DNA of 64,000 nt from Methanocorpusculum petauri (GCF_026891975.1 NZ_JAPTGB010000010.1:1-64000), one strand, 5' to 3'; positions 43,911-53,910 are shown, numbered from the stretch's first letter. Notes: generated from the letters alone by a model not told the origin. Numbers and translations are program-made.

Positions 43911-45625
43911 GGCATCATCTCCAGTGGGTCAGCGCGGGTCGTTGTTTCCAGTTCGATACCCGCAACAATAAACCACGAATTATCAACCGGTTCCACATAC
44001 ATCAGCCGGACCTCCTGCTTCGCAGGATCATCAAGATCCACCAGAACGTTATACATCAGACCTCCGCCGCCCTGAGCAGAAAGAACGTACTGCCGACCGA
44101 CTGACGCCCCGTTCGCATCCGTAAACCGGAAAACATTCTTCCCCACATCCCCGGGCACAAAAGCGTTCGCCAAAACATTCCCCCGCATGTCTATCACAGC
44201 AAGATCGGTAATTTTTCCGGAAGCCTCAGCAAGAAGTTGTGAAGAACCGCTGTTGATATCTGCAATCACCGCCTCCATGCCCGACTCCCACGCATACAAT
44301 GTTGCATTCCGGGCAAGTGACGTAACATCGTGCGAAGTGAACGGAACAACCGGTGAAAGTTCCGTCTTTGCCGGAGTACGCAGTGTGATAAACCATGAAT
44401 CATCAACCGGCATCACATAAATCAGATACAGTAATGCTGTTGTGGGAATCTCACCAACACTTGCCGGTTCATACTTCTGCATATACCCGCCGCCCTGCTG
44501 TGCAAGATGAATCATATTCCGAACCGTTGGAACATCATACGCATCGCGAATATTGATCCAGCGCGTCCCTGTATCACGCATAACACCGCTTGCCATGGAC
44601 AGAACATTACCTTCCATATCATATGCGACAACGGCATGCACTGGATCCAGGCCCGCAAGATACACAAGCGTATCATCTTTCGAATGCGCCATCGCATACT
44701 GATAAAGCGCAATCGTTTCCTTCGTCATTCCCGAAACATCCGGTATAAACTTTGTATCCTCCGGGACCGACCAGGGAGAAACCGGGCGATCAACCAGCAG
44801 AATAATATTGTATCCCAGCAGATCAACCGTCTTCCACACAGTAATCCGCTCAAACACCTCAAGATACAGAGGCGTATATGCATGGAACATCGCAGCTCCC
44901 TCCGGCTGCGTCAAAAGCTGGTACAGGTGCTCACCATATATATTCCCAAGTTCCAGTGTTGGTCCGCTCACATCCCAACCTGCATATTCACCTGACGTTG
45001 CATAGAGGACGTAACCGTTAGAATCAATTACTGCTGTATCATACTCCGTCAACTCCGGGACGTACGCAGCAAACTCACGGAACAACTGATCGGAATCAAA
45101 GAACACACTCACGTATCCGCAATACACGTCATCAGACGAGTACACCGGCAAACTTATCTCCAACACATCCCCGTACTCCGGTACATAATACGGACCGGTA
45201 TTCAGCAGATTCTGACCAGTAAACGAGGACGCATTATGATGGACATACACACCCGAACTTAGCTGCGGAATCATATCCGGTACAAAGATGGTATCATTTC
45301 CGCTCACCGGATAATATTCCAGAAGTCCTATCCAGGGATTATCCGCATAATATTCCCGAAGAAGATCAACAGTATCTGAATAACTTCCCGAAACTGTTCC
45401 AAGATTGTCCGCAAGAATATGGAAATCCTCATCAATTTGGACAAAACCTGCAGACACTACATCCGCATACCTATCCAGAACCAAAGCCACATCTTCCGGT
45501 GCTTCAATCAACATATTCTGGGAGCTCACGGGCTGCTGCACACATCCGGCACACCCGAGAACCAGGCACAGAGTACACAAAACTGCACACAGCATAAATG
45601 ACAAATAACACCATTTTTCTCGCAT
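43907..45625 (-). CDS. Cache-domain surface lipoprotein
   Basis: The N-terminus has a hydrophobic segment and a lipobox (LVLGCAGC, about 23-30), so a lipid anchor is expected. About 540 extracellular residues follow with no cytosolic signalling part. A double-Cache-like region (about 45-290) precedes two single-Cache repeats (about 300-420 and 430-560), each ending with a GGGYMQK/GGGGLMYN strand and a DDSWFITL/DNSWFIVAG strand. The layout equals the protein at 16454-18121. ATG 45625 (MREKW) is preferred to 45646, which is nearer the promoter box. Its own TATA is at about 45689-45697. Confidence 0.75.
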   Translation of the reverse strand: MREKWCYLSFMLCAVLCTLCLVLGCAGCVQQPVSSQNMLIEAPEDVALVLDRYADVVSAGFVQIDEDFHILADNLGTVSGSYSDTVDLLREYYADNPWIGLLEYYPVSGNDTIFVPDMIPQLSSGVYVHHNASSFTGQNLLNTGPYYVPEYGDVLEISLPVYSSDDVYCGYVSVFFDSDQLFREFAAYVPELTEYDTAVIDSNGYVLYATSGEYAGWDVSGPTLELGNIYGEHLYQLLTQPEGAAMFHAYTPLYLEVFERITVWKTVDLLGYNIILLVDRPVSPWSVPEDTKFIPDVSGMTKETIALYQYAMAHSKDDTLVYLAGLDPVHAVVAYDMEGNVLSMASGVMRDTGTRWINIRDAYDVPTVRNMIHLAQQGGGYMQKYEPASVGEIPTTALLYLIYVMPVDDSWFITLRTPAKTELSPVVPFTSHDVTSLARNATLYAWESGMEAVIADINSGSSQLLAEASGKITDLAVIDMRGNVLANAFVPGDVGKNVFRFTDANGASVGRQYVLSAQGGGGLMYNVLVDLDDPAKQEVRLMYVEPVDNSWFIVAGIELETTTRADPLEMMP

Positions 45626-45738
45626 AGTATTTGCAACACCACACACAGTAATGAAAATTATTAGCTATTCTATTGGCAGGAAAAAAACATAAATTCTTTT
45701 AAACAGGATCAAAAAAGCAGAAAAAGAAAAAATGAAAA

Positions 45739-47181
45739 TTATTCTTTGCCGCCGAAGAAGCCCCGCATAAACGGATACATCTCCATGATCTGTTCGTTTG
45801 CGATCTGTTCATACAGACGGTAAACGATCGAGACCGTAAGCAGCAGACCGGTACCTCCCACAAATCCGATGATACCCAGCATGTTTGCAAGAATACTTAA
45901 GACTCCGATAAACACACCACCAATCACCGTGACACGCGGAATGTATCTGTCCAGATATCGCTCCAATACCGCAGGACTGCGGCGATAACCCGGGATCTGC
46001 ATACCTGAGTTCTGAATCTGGCGGGCAACGTGTTTCGAGTCAAGACCTGCCGTCTTCACCCAGAAGATTGCAAACAGGGCACCTCCGACAATCATCACGA
46101 TTGCATCAATACCCACACGGAGAGCAACCTCCCATGCTGCATGGCCGGCACCCGTAAACTGCGGGAGCCACCACATCCAGTCCTGCGGCTGGTTAATCGG
46201 CGCAAGATACCACATCAGACCATTGATCGGCGTAGAACCGTTGAACTCTCCAAAGATGTTGATTCCGACACTGGAAAGGAACATACCAATCATCTGAACG
46301 TTTGCCTGCAGCACACGCACCAGAATCATCGGAAGAACACTTGCATACACAAGTTTCACCGGGAACCGCGCACGGGCACCGCGCACATTCGCGTGGGCAA
46401 GTGGAATCTCCACACGTGTCGCCTCAACATACACAATAAGGAAGAACAACCCTATTGTCGTAAACAGTGCGAGCAGCTCAAGACCAAAGTACTCGATAAA
46501 GTTCGCACCGGAACCTATGACCTCAAACAATCGGGGGAAGAAACCCACTGCAAACTGATCTGTCGTAGACTCCCAGTTGAAGAAACCGTTTACGAGACCC
46601 TGGGCAACTCCTGCAACGATGAAGAGACCGACACCAGAACCAATACCCCACTTTGACACGACCTCATCCATGAATACAACCAGCAGGCCGCCTAAGCAGA
46701 TCTGGAGGAAGATCAAGAACATCACAGCCGTAGCATTGCCGCCAAACATTGCAGCAACCTGCATATCAGGACTCATCCATCCGCCCAGCACATTCGGCAG
46801 AGCCTCAAGAATAATCATCACAAAGATCAGCAGCTTCTGCAGACCCATGTAAATTACCTGACCACGCTCATCGGAAGTATTGATCTTAATCAGGTCAGCA
46901 CCACGAAGCAGCTGCAGTACGATAGATGCGGTCACAATCGGTCCGATACCAAGGTGAAGAATCGTTCCGGATGCACCGGCGAGTAACGCACGGTAATATT
47001 GGAAAACATCCAGAGAAGTTTCACTCAGACCAAAAACCGGAATGTTCGTCAGTATAAAATACAACAGCAGCACCGCGGCCGTCCACATCAGCTTGTTTTT
47101 GAAATGAACGTGACCCTCCGGTGGCCGAACGGCCGGCATCTTTGCCAGCAGTGGTTCCATTCGATCCAGCAGTTCTCCCAT
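45739..47181 (-). CDS. secY: Sec translocase subunit SecY
   Basis: SecY is the protein channel of the Sec system. The 480-residue protein has ten membrane helices, a plug region after helix 1, and the cytosolic loops VEATRVEIPLAHANVRGARA (loop 6/7) and the C-terminal loop with AGLDSKHVARQIQNSGMQIPG. It is the last gene of the spc part of the operon; the rpl15 stop is 24 bp upstream. Downstream adkA is normally next, but a pilin/Cache pair lies between. Confidence 0.96.
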   Translation of the reverse strand: MGELLDRMEPLLAKMPAVRPPEGHVHFKNKLMWTAAVLLLYFILTNIPVFGLSETSLDVFQYYRALLAGASGTILHLGIGPIVTASIVLQLLRGADLIKINTSDERGQVIYMGLQKLLIFVMIILEALPNVLGGWMSPDMQVAAMFGGNATAVMFLIFLQICLGGLLVVFMDEVVSKWGIGSGVGLFIVAGVAQGLVNGFFNWESTTDQFAVGFFPRLFEVIGSGANFIEYFGLELLALFTTIGLFFLIVYVEATRVEIPLAHANVRGARARFPVKLVYASVLPMILVRVLQANVQMIGMFLSSVGINIFGEFNGSTPINGLMWYLAPINQPQDWMWWLPQFTGAGHAAWEVALRVGIDAIVMIVGGALFAIFWVKTAGLDSKHVARQIQNSGMQIPGYRRSPAVLERYLDRYIPRVTVIGGVFIGVLSILANMLGIIGFVGGTGLLLTVSIVYRLYEQIANEQIMEMYPFMRGFFGGKE

Positions 47182-47205
47182 GAGTGATACACCAAAAATT
47201 TAAAT

Positions 47206-47628
47206 TTAGGGGGTCAGCACCTGACCGCCCTGTTCCTGAACTTTCGCGACAGCACGCTCGGAGAAGCTCTCTGCGGTGATCTCAAGCTTGTGGGTTACAC
47301 GCCCTCCGCCGAGAACCTTCTCAACACCAATCTGTGCGGCGTCAAGAATAATAACATCTCCGTTTTGTGTGGCAATACCGCGGGCAACAAGATCCGGGAT
47401 CATCTGGTCGATATCACCGATATCAAGAACTTCATAGGTTACGGAGGTTTTGCAAACAAATCCGTGTTTACCCTCAGTTTTTCCAAGCAGATAGAACCGA
47501 GTGAAATTGTGGTCACGCCATCCTGCCTGTCCACGACCTCCGCGATTACCTGCACCACGGCGGTTTTTGTGGGTTCCCCCACCACAGGTGCGGGTTCCCC
47601 GGAACTTTGAACGCTTGTTGACTGGCAT
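47206..47628 (-). CDS. rpl15: ribosomal protein uL15
   Basis: The 140-residue protein opens with the Gly/Arg-rich RGTRTCGGGTHKNRRGAGN extension that threads into the large subunit, typical of L15. The globular part includes VTYEVLDIGDIDQMIPDLV and a C-terminal SERAVAKVQEQGG. It lies between rpl30 and secY, the standard position. Confidence 0.95.
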   Translation of the reverse strand: MPVNKRSKFRGTRTCGGGTHKNRRGAGNRGGRGQAGWRDHNFTRFYLLGKTEGKHGFVCKTSVTYEVLDIGDIDQMIPDLVARGIATQNGDVIILDAAQIGVEKVLGGGRVTHKLEITAESFSERAVAKVQEQGGQVLTP

Positions 47629-47633
47629 ACTTT

Positions 47634-48095
47634 TTACCTCATCTTGATCAGAAGGTCGTTAATCTCCTTCCCGTAGTATCCCAGGGCACCGCCCTGATTG
47701 AACGTACGCTTTGTGGTCTTGTATCCCTTCCTTGGCGGGTGCATACGAAGCACCGGCTTGAGTTCGGGAACATCCTTCATCCGGATCTGACCACCTGCAA
47801 GAGCTGCTGCAAGTTCGGCAATACTTCCAAAGGAAGTCGCTTCCTTTACATACTCCTCGGTCAGCGGCTTGTTTCCGGTAAGTCGTCCACGGGTGGTAAG
47901 AATCGTCTCAAGCGTTGCTGCATCGACTTCACCGAACGCAATGTAGTCCTTAGCCTTCCGGATCATACCGAGGTACTCCGGAGTCTCCGGCACAAGGACA
48001 CAGTGGTTGATGTGGTGAAGACGCAGCATCTTTAAGGTCTCCTTAATGTCGCGGCGGGTATTCACCACACCGCGAACCTGCACAACTGCGTACAT
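47634..48095 (-). CDS. rpl30: ribosomal protein uL30
   Basis: At 153 aa this is the long archaeal L30. It begins YAVVQVRGVVNTRRDIKETL, followed by LRLHHINHCVLVPETPEYLG, and ends with the archaeal C-terminal extension (FNQGGALGYYGKEINDLLIKM). It overlaps the rps5 stop by one base at most and shares its message. Confidence 0.95.
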   Translation of the reverse strand: MYAVVQVRGVVNTRRDIKETLKMLRLHHINHCVLVPETPEYLGMIRKAKDYIAFGEVDAATLETILTTRGRLTGNKPLTEEYVKEATSFGSIAELAAALAGGQIRMKDVPELKPVLRMHPPRKGYKTTKRTFNQGGALGYYGKEINDLLIKMR

Positions 48096-48712
48096 TACTT
48101 CCGACCTCCGATACGAATCAGATTCGTTTCGCGAAGTGCATTATAGGTAGCCTTGGCGAAGTTGAGGGTAGTTCTCGTGTTACCACTCGTGTTGACCCAC
48201 ACATCGCGGATACCCGCAAGCGCCAGTACTTTCTTACCGACATCACCAGTCACCAGACCGATTCCCTTCGGAGCAGGCTTGAGAGTCACCGTAACGGAGC
48301 CAGCCTTACCGGTAACTTCCATCGGTACAGAGTGTTTCTGACCGCAGCCGCATTCCCAGGAACCGCATCCACGGCGAACCTTTACAATGTTCAGCTTCGC
48401 ATTTACGATTGCCTTCTTGATCGCAGTTCCCACCTGAACATCTCTGCCCTGGCCAAAACCGATGTAACCATCCTTGTTGCCGACAACAACGACCGCTCTG
48501 AACTTAATACGGCGACCGGAGTCAGTCATACGCTGCATCATATCAATGCAGAGGACTTCGTCAACAAGGTCGGGAAGCATTGCATCAACAATACCTGCTT
48601 CCTTAATAGGGAATCCACTTGCAAGAATCTCATCGAAACTTGCAAAATCCCCGGCCATAACCTTCTTGCCAAGACCGGTGATGGGGACCCACTCTTCCTG
48701 TTCGTAAGCCAT
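48095..48712 (-). CDS. rps5: ribosomal protein uS5
   Basis: The 205-residue protein shows the S5 double-stranded RNA fold: [20 protein letters not shown], then [20 protein letters not shown] and the archaeal CGSWECGC insert with four possible metal ligands. S5 shapes the decoding site. The C-terminal [19 protein letters not shown] is archaeal/eukaryal type. Confidence 0.96.
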   Translation of the reverse strand: MAYEQEEWVPITGLGKKVMAGDFASFDEILASGFPIKEAGIVDAMLPDLVDEVLCIDMMQRMTDSGRRIKFRAVVVVGNKDGYIGFGQGRDVQVGTAIKKAIVNAKLNIVKVRRGCGSWECGCGQKHSVPMEVTGKAGSVTVTLKPAPKGIGLVTGDVGKKVLALAGIRDVWVNTSGNTRTTLNFAKATYNALRETNLIRIGGRK

Positions 48713-48713
48713 A

Positions 48714-49238
48714 TTACTCCAGCTCCTTCATAATTGCGTCCTTTGCAGTCTCGACCTGAGAGACGATATCTGCATAGCGGTCATCATATTCTGCAATGTG
48801 GGCACCGTTGCAACGATCCTCGTCCGGGAGAATATCCTCACCGACCGGAACATCGAAACCTGCATCGACAGCTCCTTTCACTGCGGCAAACACACGTGCA
48901 CCCGTAGACGCAACCTGCAAACCGATATCTGCAATTGCACCATCATATCCGGCTTTCTGGGCACGGACCGCAAACAGCATACCGGTAAGATATGCTGCAG
49001 GGGTGTTACCAAGGTAACCCTTGTATCCGTAGTTTACCAGTTCTCTGCTGTTCACGTGAACAAGCGTATAGTCGCCGTCCATCTGTGCAGCAACAAGCTG
49101 AATAATGATGTGGCGGTTCGTCTTCCGGATAACCATACGGTTTCTGCCGGAAACAATCAGCCGCTGGCGCTGGTAATAATCAGTCTTTCCTTCACGGCGT
49201 CTGCGGAACTGAACAAAGTATCTTCCATTCGTAGCCAT
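48714..49238 (-). CDS. rpl18: ribosomal protein uL18
   Basis: L18 binds 5S rRNA. The 174-residue protein has the archaeal start [21 protein letters not shown], the [19 protein letters not shown] strand and the long C-terminal region [20 protein letters not shown] typical of archaea and eukaryotes. It starts just after the rpl19e stop. Confidence 0.96.
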   Translation of the reverse strand: MATNGRYFVQFRRRREGKTDYYQRQRLIVSGRNRMVIRKTNRHIIIQLVAAQMDGDYTLVHVNSRELVNYGYKGYLGNTPAAYLTGMLFAVRAQKAGYDGAIADIGLQVASTGARVFAAVKGAVDAGFDVPVGEDILPDEDRCNGAHIAEYDDRYADIVSQVETAKDAIMKELE

Positions 49239-49241
49239 TGC

Positions 49242-49694
49242 TTAGTCCCTCCGGGAAGTAACGATCTCAATCTGAGCTTTCAGGTGAGCAACGTTACGGA
49301 ACTGACCACCGGCTGCACGGCGGTAAAGTCTGCGGTATTCGGTTCTTGTAATGGAACCTGCTTCACGCTGTGCGCGAAGCTCCTTACGCTGTGCACGGAT
49401 CTTTTTGATCCACTGGGTCTTGGACGGAGTACGTGCACCCTTTGCACCGCTCCGGCGTCCCGGACCCTTACAGTGTCCGTATGCACGTTTTGCGATACGT
49501 GCCCGTGCACGTCCGCGTGAGATACCTTTCTTCTGGTGTGAAGAAATTGCACCCTCCTCGATCAGATTGCGGATATCCTCACGGGACATTGCACTCTGAA
49601 CCTCAGAAAGTTTCTCCGGGTTGATCCAGACACGGTTCACACCGCAACCGAGAACAGCTGCCGCAATACGACGCTGGGAAGCAAGATCACTCAT
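49242..49694 (-). CDS. rpl19e: ribosomal protein eL19
   Basis: The 150-residue archaeal L19e begins SDLASQRRIAAAVLGCGVNR and continues with WINPEKLSEVQSAMSREDIR. The very basic middle SSHQKKGISRGRARARIAKR and KRSAGKGARTPSKTQW-like stretch contact 23S rRNA. It overlaps the rpl32e stop by about eight bases. Confidence 0.95.
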   Translation of the reverse strand: MSDLASQRRIAAAVLGCGVNRVWINPEKLSEVQSAMSREDIRNLIEEGAISSHQKKGISRGRARARIAKRAYGHCKGPGRRSGAKGARTPSKTQWIKKIRAQRKELRAQREAGSITRTEYRRLYRRAAGGQFRNVAHLKAQIEIVTSRRD

Positions 49695-50112
49695 CGGATT
49701 TCGCCTCCTCGGTTACAGGTGCTGCAACAACTGTCTTTGCCTCTTTCGGGTTCAGAACCTTAATACCAAGGGTTGTCGCCTTTGTCTGGATAGCTGCACG
49801 TTTCTGTCCACCTACGGATGCACCGATACGGACAGCAGTCGTAGCTGCATCGATCTCTTCAAGATCAGCCGGTCTGAACACAAGAACCTCGCGGTATCCG
49901 CTCGGGTGGAAGCCGCGGATTGCTGCCGGGGCCCCGAATCCTGCTTCGGGGTGTGCACCCTTTGCACGGAAATCTTTGCGCTGTTTGCTGTGCAGACCAC
50001 GCGGTCTGCGCCAGGTGTCAGCCAGCTTAACCTTTGCACAGAGGCACTGGCGGGAGAATCTGGCCTTCTTTGCAGCACGTGCACGAATCAGTTTCTTAAT
50101 TTCACTCGCCAT
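49687..50112 (-). CDS. rpl32e: ribosomal protein eL32
   Basis: A 141-residue L32e with the WRRPRGLHSKQRKDFRAKG core and HPSGYREVLVFRPADLEEID. ATG 50112 (MASEIKK) is chosen; the longer frame starts inside rpl6. The C-terminus ends KTVVAAPVTEEAKSDE. It lies between rpl6 and rpl19e as usual in archaea. Confidence 0.95.
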   Translation of the reverse strand: MASEIKKLIRARAAKKARFSRQCLCAKVKLADTWRRPRGLHSKQRKDFRAKGAHPEAGFGAPAAIRGFHPSGYREVLVFRPADLEEIDAATTAVRIGASVGGQKRAAIQTKATTLGIKVLNPKEAKTVVAAPVTEEAKSDE

Positions 50113-50113
50113 G

Positions 50114-50638
50114 TTAGTTACCTCTGCTGGTAATGTAGATACCGTCCTGGAACACACGCGGGTCACGGTTGCGGACCTTGCAGGCCTGCTCAACATTCGC
50201 TGCAGTGTTTCCGATCTTTTCACGGTCGATACCGTTTAAGACCAGCTCATCGCCCTGGACTTTTACCTTCACGCCCTCAACAATCTTTGCGTAGCGTGCC
50301 TGCTTCTCGCCAAGGAAATTGGCGATTTCAACGCGGTCGCCTGCAACCTTCACCTGAATCGGGAAGTGGTTGTAGACAACTTTCATGTGGTACTCGTACC
50401 CCTCGGTAACACCCTTTGCCATCACATGGAGGTGGGCATTGTAGGTACCGAGCAGTGCATACACACGGCGTCTGGTGGACTCGGTGGAGATCTTCACTGC
50501 ACCCTCTTCCACAACAATTTCGATTGCCGGGTGGTGCATAACACGGGAAAGAGAACCTTTGGAACCCTTCACCATCATGAGGTCTCCCTCTTTGGTAATG
50601 GTTACACCTTCCGGGATGTGGAAAATCATTTCATGCAT
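50114..50638 (-). CDS. rpl6: ribosomal protein uL6
   Basis: The 174-residue protein has the two repeated L6 folds; signs are IPEGVTITKEGDLMMVKGSK near the start, RRRVYALLGTYNAHLHVMA and the C-terminal IEQ-type VEQACKVRNRDPRVFQDG. L6 sits near the factor-binding site of the large subunit. Confidence 0.95.
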   Translation of the reverse strand: MHEMIFHIPEGVTITKEGDLMMVKGSKGSLSRVMHHPAIEIVVEEGAVKISTESTRRRVYALLGTYNAHLHVMAKGVTEGYEYHMKVVYNHFPIQVKVAGDRVEIANFLGEKQARYAKIVEGVKVKVQGDELVLNGIDREKIGNTAANVEQACKVRNRDPRVFQDGIYITSRGN

Positions 50639-50651
50639 AATATTCCTCTCC

Positions 50652-51044
50652 TTAGAAGACGTATCCTAACAGCTCGCCACCGACACCGAGCTTACGTGCC
50701 TGTTCATGGGACATAACACCCTTGGAAGTGGTCAGAATAATAATTCCGAAACCCTTTCCTGGCAGGTATCTGGTTTCCCAGGACTCAAGGTCCTCAACCT
50801 TTACCGAGAAGCGGGGGGTGATAACACCACATTTGTTGATACCGCCGGTAAGGGAAATCATGTACTGACCTCCTCTGCCGTCCTCAACCTTCTCGAAACC
50901 GCTGATATATCCGTACTCCTGCATGACTTTAAGCATGTCACCAAAGAGGCGGCTGGCCGGCTCAACGGTCACTGCAAGCTTACCGGTATCGCCGGCATTC
51001 TTGATAGCGCTCATTGCGTCTGCAATCGGATTCTGTTTTGTCAT
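50652..51044 (-). CDS. rps8: ribosomal protein uS8
   Basis: The 130-residue S8 starts NPIADAMSAIKNAGDTGKL and has FEKVEDGRGGQYMISLTGG, with the conserved C-terminal GFGIIILTTSKGVMSHEQAR that binds 16S rRNA helix 21. It lies between rps14 and rpl6. Confidence 0.96.
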   Translation of the reverse strand: MTKQNPIADAMSAIKNAGDTGKLAVTVEPASRLFGDMLKVMQEYGYISGFEKVEDGRGGQYMISLTGGINKCGVITPRFSVKVEDLESWETRYLPGKGFGIIILTTSKGVMSHEQARKLGVGGELLGYVF

Positions 51045-51057
51045 TCTCCGTCACCTC

Positions 51058-51228
51058 TTAGTTCATCTTCTTAAAGCCCATCGTGGGCGCCCACTCACGG
51101 AAGCACTGACGGCAGAAGTAAATGTTGTATCTGCGCACAAGTCCCTGCTTGCGTCCGCAAAGCTGGCACTGGTTTGCACCACGACCATACTTTTTCTGCT
51201 GGACCTTGCCGTTGTCTTTTGCTGCCAT
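51058..51228 (-). CDS. rps14: ribosomal protein uS14, zinc type
   Basis: Only 56 residues, the short zinc-binding form: Cys21, Cys24, Cys39, Cys42 (CQLCGRK...FCRQC). ATG 51228 (MAAKDNG) fits the known length, and a GGAGT-type site precedes it. It is placed between rpl5 and rps8. Confidence 0.94.
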   Translation of the reverse strand: MAAKDNGKVQQKKYGRGANQCQLCGRKQGLVRRYNIYFCRQCFREWAPTMGFKKMN

Positions 51229-51229
51229 A

Positions 51230-51745
51230 TTACTCCACCTCAATGCCGAAAGTCTCAGTCACAAATGCCATGGATTCCTCACGGGTCACATGCAGCTTCG
51301 TGTTGAGCTTCTTCTGCTGGATTTTTCTGCGTGCCGTTCTCGTACCTTTCTTTTCGATAACTGCGATAATATCCATACCGTAGATACCGATCTTCGGATC
51401 ATATGCCTGACCCGGAAAGTCCGTGTGTTCCTCAATACCGAAACCGAAGTTTCCGGTAGCATCAAACTGGCGTGCGTGAAGAACATTCTCCACTGCATAC
51501 GTTTTTAATGCCGTTGCAAGGAACGTCATAGCCTTTTCGCCGCGAAGGGTAACCTTGCAGCCGATCGGCTGACCACGGCGAACACCGAAAGCCGGAAGCG
51601 TATTCTTTGCATAAGAACGAATCGGCTTGGAACCCTGGGTAAGGTCTGCCATGATGTTTTCAGCGTTGACAAGCCGCTCGCCTGCCTCGCCGACACCCAT
51701 GTGCACAACAACCTTTGCCACAAACGGTTTCTGCATGTCGCTCAT
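51230..51745 (-). CDS. rpl5: ribosomal protein uL5
   Basis: L5 contacts 5S rRNA and the P-site tRNA. The 171-residue archaeal form begins [20 protein letters not shown] and has [19 protein letters not shown] and [19 protein letters not shown]. It overlaps rps4e by four bases. Confidence 0.96.
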   Translation of the reverse strand: MSDMQKPFVAKVVVHMGVGEAGERLVNAENIMADLTQGSKPIRSYAKNTLPAFGVRRGQPIGCKVTLRGEKAMTFLATALKTYAVENVLHARQFDATGNFGFGIEEHTDFPGQAYDPKIGIYGMDIIAVIEKKGTRTARRKIQQKKLNTKLHVTREESMAFVTETFGIEVE

Positions 51746-52461
51746 GCGTCAACACCCCAGGTGGAAAGGAAAGACTCGGAGGTACCGATCATATAGACAT
51801 AGTCCTCGATGGTCTCAAACTTCTCACCGTTTGCATCTTCAAGGATGACGCGGTTGGGAAGGGAAGACTGCTGGATGAGAATCTCAACGAGCTTGCCGGT
51901 CTTCATGGTGTGCTGACCGCCAATGATAACGGCCATGTTACCGACTGCGAACGGGAAATGCTGCTGAACAACAAATCTGTCGTCGCCGACAAGACCAATT
52001 ACAAGAGAGTCCTTGCCTTTGTAGCTGTTGTCGCCGATGAAGTTGGCACCGGTCGTGAGATTTATCTGGGTCTTTCCGCCGGTAAGAGTGGTCTTGTTTG
52101 CGATCTTCACCAGCTGGATCTTTGCTGCCTCAGCAGAGATCTCATACTCGGTGTGGCGTCCCTTTTCATCAACAAGAATCATGTAGTGCTTGTCGATCTT
52201 CGGGAAGCTGATGATATCAAACACATCAATACCGATGTGCTCATCCGTTACCACATTGCCGTTCAGAACAACATTGCGGTCGTGAAGGATCTTCTTGACT
52301 TCTTTGGTGTTCTGGGCGAAGTGCATGTGGTCGCGGATCCAGATACCAATCGGAAGAGCGGATGCATCGTGCGGACCGTGGGCAGGACTTACAACATACT
52401 TGCTTTCCTTGCGGGCGATCTGCCATGCATCCGGTGCCGTCATACGCTTTGTACGAGTCAT
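51742..52461 (-). CDS. rps4e: ribosomal protein eS4
   Basis: The 239-residue protein has an S4-type RNA fold (LPIGIWIRDHMHFAQNTKEV, VLNGNVVTDEHIGIDVFDII) followed by a KOW-like part (VGNMAVIIGGQHTMKTGKL). S4e is found only in archaea and eukaryotes. It overlaps the rpl24 stop by one base. Confidence 0.96.
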   Translation of the reverse strand: MTRTKRMTAPDAWQIARKESKYVVSPAHGPHDASALPIGIWIRDHMHFAQNTKEVKKILHDRNVVLNGNVVTDEHIGIDVFDIISFPKIDKHYMILVDEKGRHTEYEISAEAAKIQLVKIANKTTLTGGKTQINLTTGANFIGDNSYKGKDSLVIGLVGDDRFVVQQHFPFAVGNMAVIIGGQHTMKTGKLVEILIQQSSLPNRVILEDANGEKFETIEDYVYMIGTSESFLSTWGVDA

Positions 52462-52826
52462 TATGCCTTCACCTCAAGACGAGCAACGCGTTTTGCGTCC
52501 TTCAGATTCAGTTTGGTGATCATCACTTTGGAAGGATCAATCGGTCTTGGAACATCCTCGCCGTTTGCCTTCTTCACTGCAACACCGTGAACAAGAACCT
52601 TTGTGTTCTTCACATCGACCTTGTCAACAACAGCTTCAGTGCCTGCGAACTCGCCGCGGAGCACCTTTACGGTGTCACCGGTGACAACACGGAAACTGCG
52701 CTTGCCATATTTCTTACGGAGATCATCAGCAAGAGTTGCGTGTAAGAACGCTCCACGAACGTGGATAGGTGCGTTGTACCGGAACTTCCGCTGTTTTCTC
52801 GGCTGAATGCTTGCAATACGTGCCAT
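52461..52826 (-). CDS. rpl24: ribosomal protein uL24
   Basis: The 121-residue archaeal L24 opens SIQPRKQRKFRYNAPIHVRG and holds the KOW motif VVTGDTVKVLRGEFAGTEA. It starts large-subunit assembly. The C-terminus includes VPRPIDPSKVMITKLNLKD. Confidence 0.96.
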   Translation of the reverse strand: MARIASIQPRKQRKFRYNAPIHVRGAFLHATLADDLRKKYGKRSFRVVTGDTVKVLRGEFAGTEAVVDKVDVKNTKVLVHGVAVKKANGEDVPRPIDPSKVMITKLNLKDAKRVARLEVKA

Positions 52827-52837
52827 GTTTTTTCACC

Positions 52838-53236
52838 TTAGATAATGATCGTTGCCATCGATCCGACCTTCGGGAACCGCTCTGCAACTTCACGTGCAAC
52901 CGGTCCCTTGATATCGGTACCGCGCGGGTCACCGTTATCATTTAAGAGGATCATTGCGTTCTCTTCAAAGGAAACACGCAGACCGTTCGGGCGGCGGAAT
53001 TCCTTCTTCTGACGGACAACAACTGCTTTTACAAGCTTTCTCTTCATATCAGGAGTTCCTTTCTTCACAGAAACTGTGGCAAGATCTCCGATACCCATCT
53101 TCGGCTGCCGGTTTTTCACACCGTGGTAACCAAAAACGGAAACAATCTGAACAACACGGGCACCCGTGTTGTCTGCACAAACCATCTTGGAGCCGGTCTG
53201 AAGTGCGCGCGGGATTTTAGACGTTAAGCCTCTCAT
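52838..53236 (-). CDS. rpl14: ribosomal protein uL14
   Basis: The 132-residue L14 has the beta-barrel signature [20 protein letters not shown] and the conserved [20 protein letters not shown] / [20 protein letters not shown]. It sits at the subunit interface. Its start overlaps rps17 by four bases. Confidence 0.96.
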   Translation of the reverse strand: MRGLTSKIPRALQTGSKMVCADNTGARVVQIVSVFGYHGVKNRQPKMGIGDLATVSVKKGTPDMKRKLVKAVVVRQKKEFRRPNGLRVSFEENAMILLNDNGDPRGTDIKGPVAREVAERFPKVGSMATIII

Positions 53237-53559
53237 GCCCGGGTCACCTCAACAACAACATAGGAGGTTGTCTTATTCAATGGTCTGCACTCTGCAATCT
53301 TGACCTCGTCGCCAATTCTGGCGTCGAGGCATGGGGCCATGTGTGCGTGGATTTTGGAACTACGCTTCTCATATCTGTCATATTTCTTGACAAAATGAAG
53401 GTAGTTCCGCTCGACGACAACGGTCCCCTGCATGCGCTCACTCACGACCTTACCGGTAATCACCTGGCCGCGCACCGGTAAGCTGCCGTGGAATGGGCAG
53501 TTCACGTCGTCACAGCCCTTCTCTGGAACTGCAACATTTAAGCCGATATTTTTTGCCAT
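53233..53559 (-). CDS. rps17: ribosomal protein uS17
   Basis: The 108-residue archaeal S17 contains [20 protein letters not shown] and the OB-fold strands [20 protein letters not shown]. The N-terminal part [17 protein letters not shown] is the archaeal extension. An 81-bp gap separates it from rnp1. Confidence 0.95.
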   Translation of the reverse strand: MAKNIGLNVAVPEKGCDDVNCPFHGSLPVRGQVITGKVVSERMQGTVVVERNYLHFVKKYDRYEKRSSKIHAHMAPCLDARIGDEVKIAECRPLNKTTSYVVVEVTRA

Positions 53560-53640
53560 ATTTAACCCTCATCTTACGCGCATAGATCGCACGTCACGCA
53601 CCCGGTAAACGGGACACATAACGATCTCACTCTTGAGAAC

Positions 53641-53910
53641 TTACGCCCTCGTCTTAACACGTCGCGCTGGAGAAACAGACAAGCCTGAGCAGTCTATTAC
53701 AACTTCAACACTATCCGGGAGGGTCACCCGGAGTAACATATATTGTTTCTCCAAGCACTTAATTCCATTCCCTGACCGGAGAGAAAGAGTGTTTTTGGTT
53801 TCATCAACGATGAAACCACACATTCCTTCCTGTGTTTTGTTGCGTGAACACACCACAACCGCATATAATCCAATCAACTCATGCTGCAGGATCGATTGTG
53901 GCGTGATCAT
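53641..53910 (-). CDS. rnp1: RNase P protein component 1 (Rpp29)
   Basis: The 89-residue Rpp29 has the Sm-like barrel: LIGLYAVVVCSRNKTQEGMC, then GFIVDETKNTLSL and LRVTLPDSVEVVIDCSGL. It supports RNase P RNA in removing tRNA 5' leaders. In many euryarchaea a SUI1 (aIF1) gene lies between rpl29 and rnp1; here these two are adjacent with eight bases between them. Confidence 0.92.
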   Translation of the reverse strand: MITPQSILQHELIGLYAVVVCSRNKTQEGMCGFIVDETKNTLSLRSGNGIKCLEKQYMLLRVTLPDSVEVVIDCSGLSVSPARRVKTRA

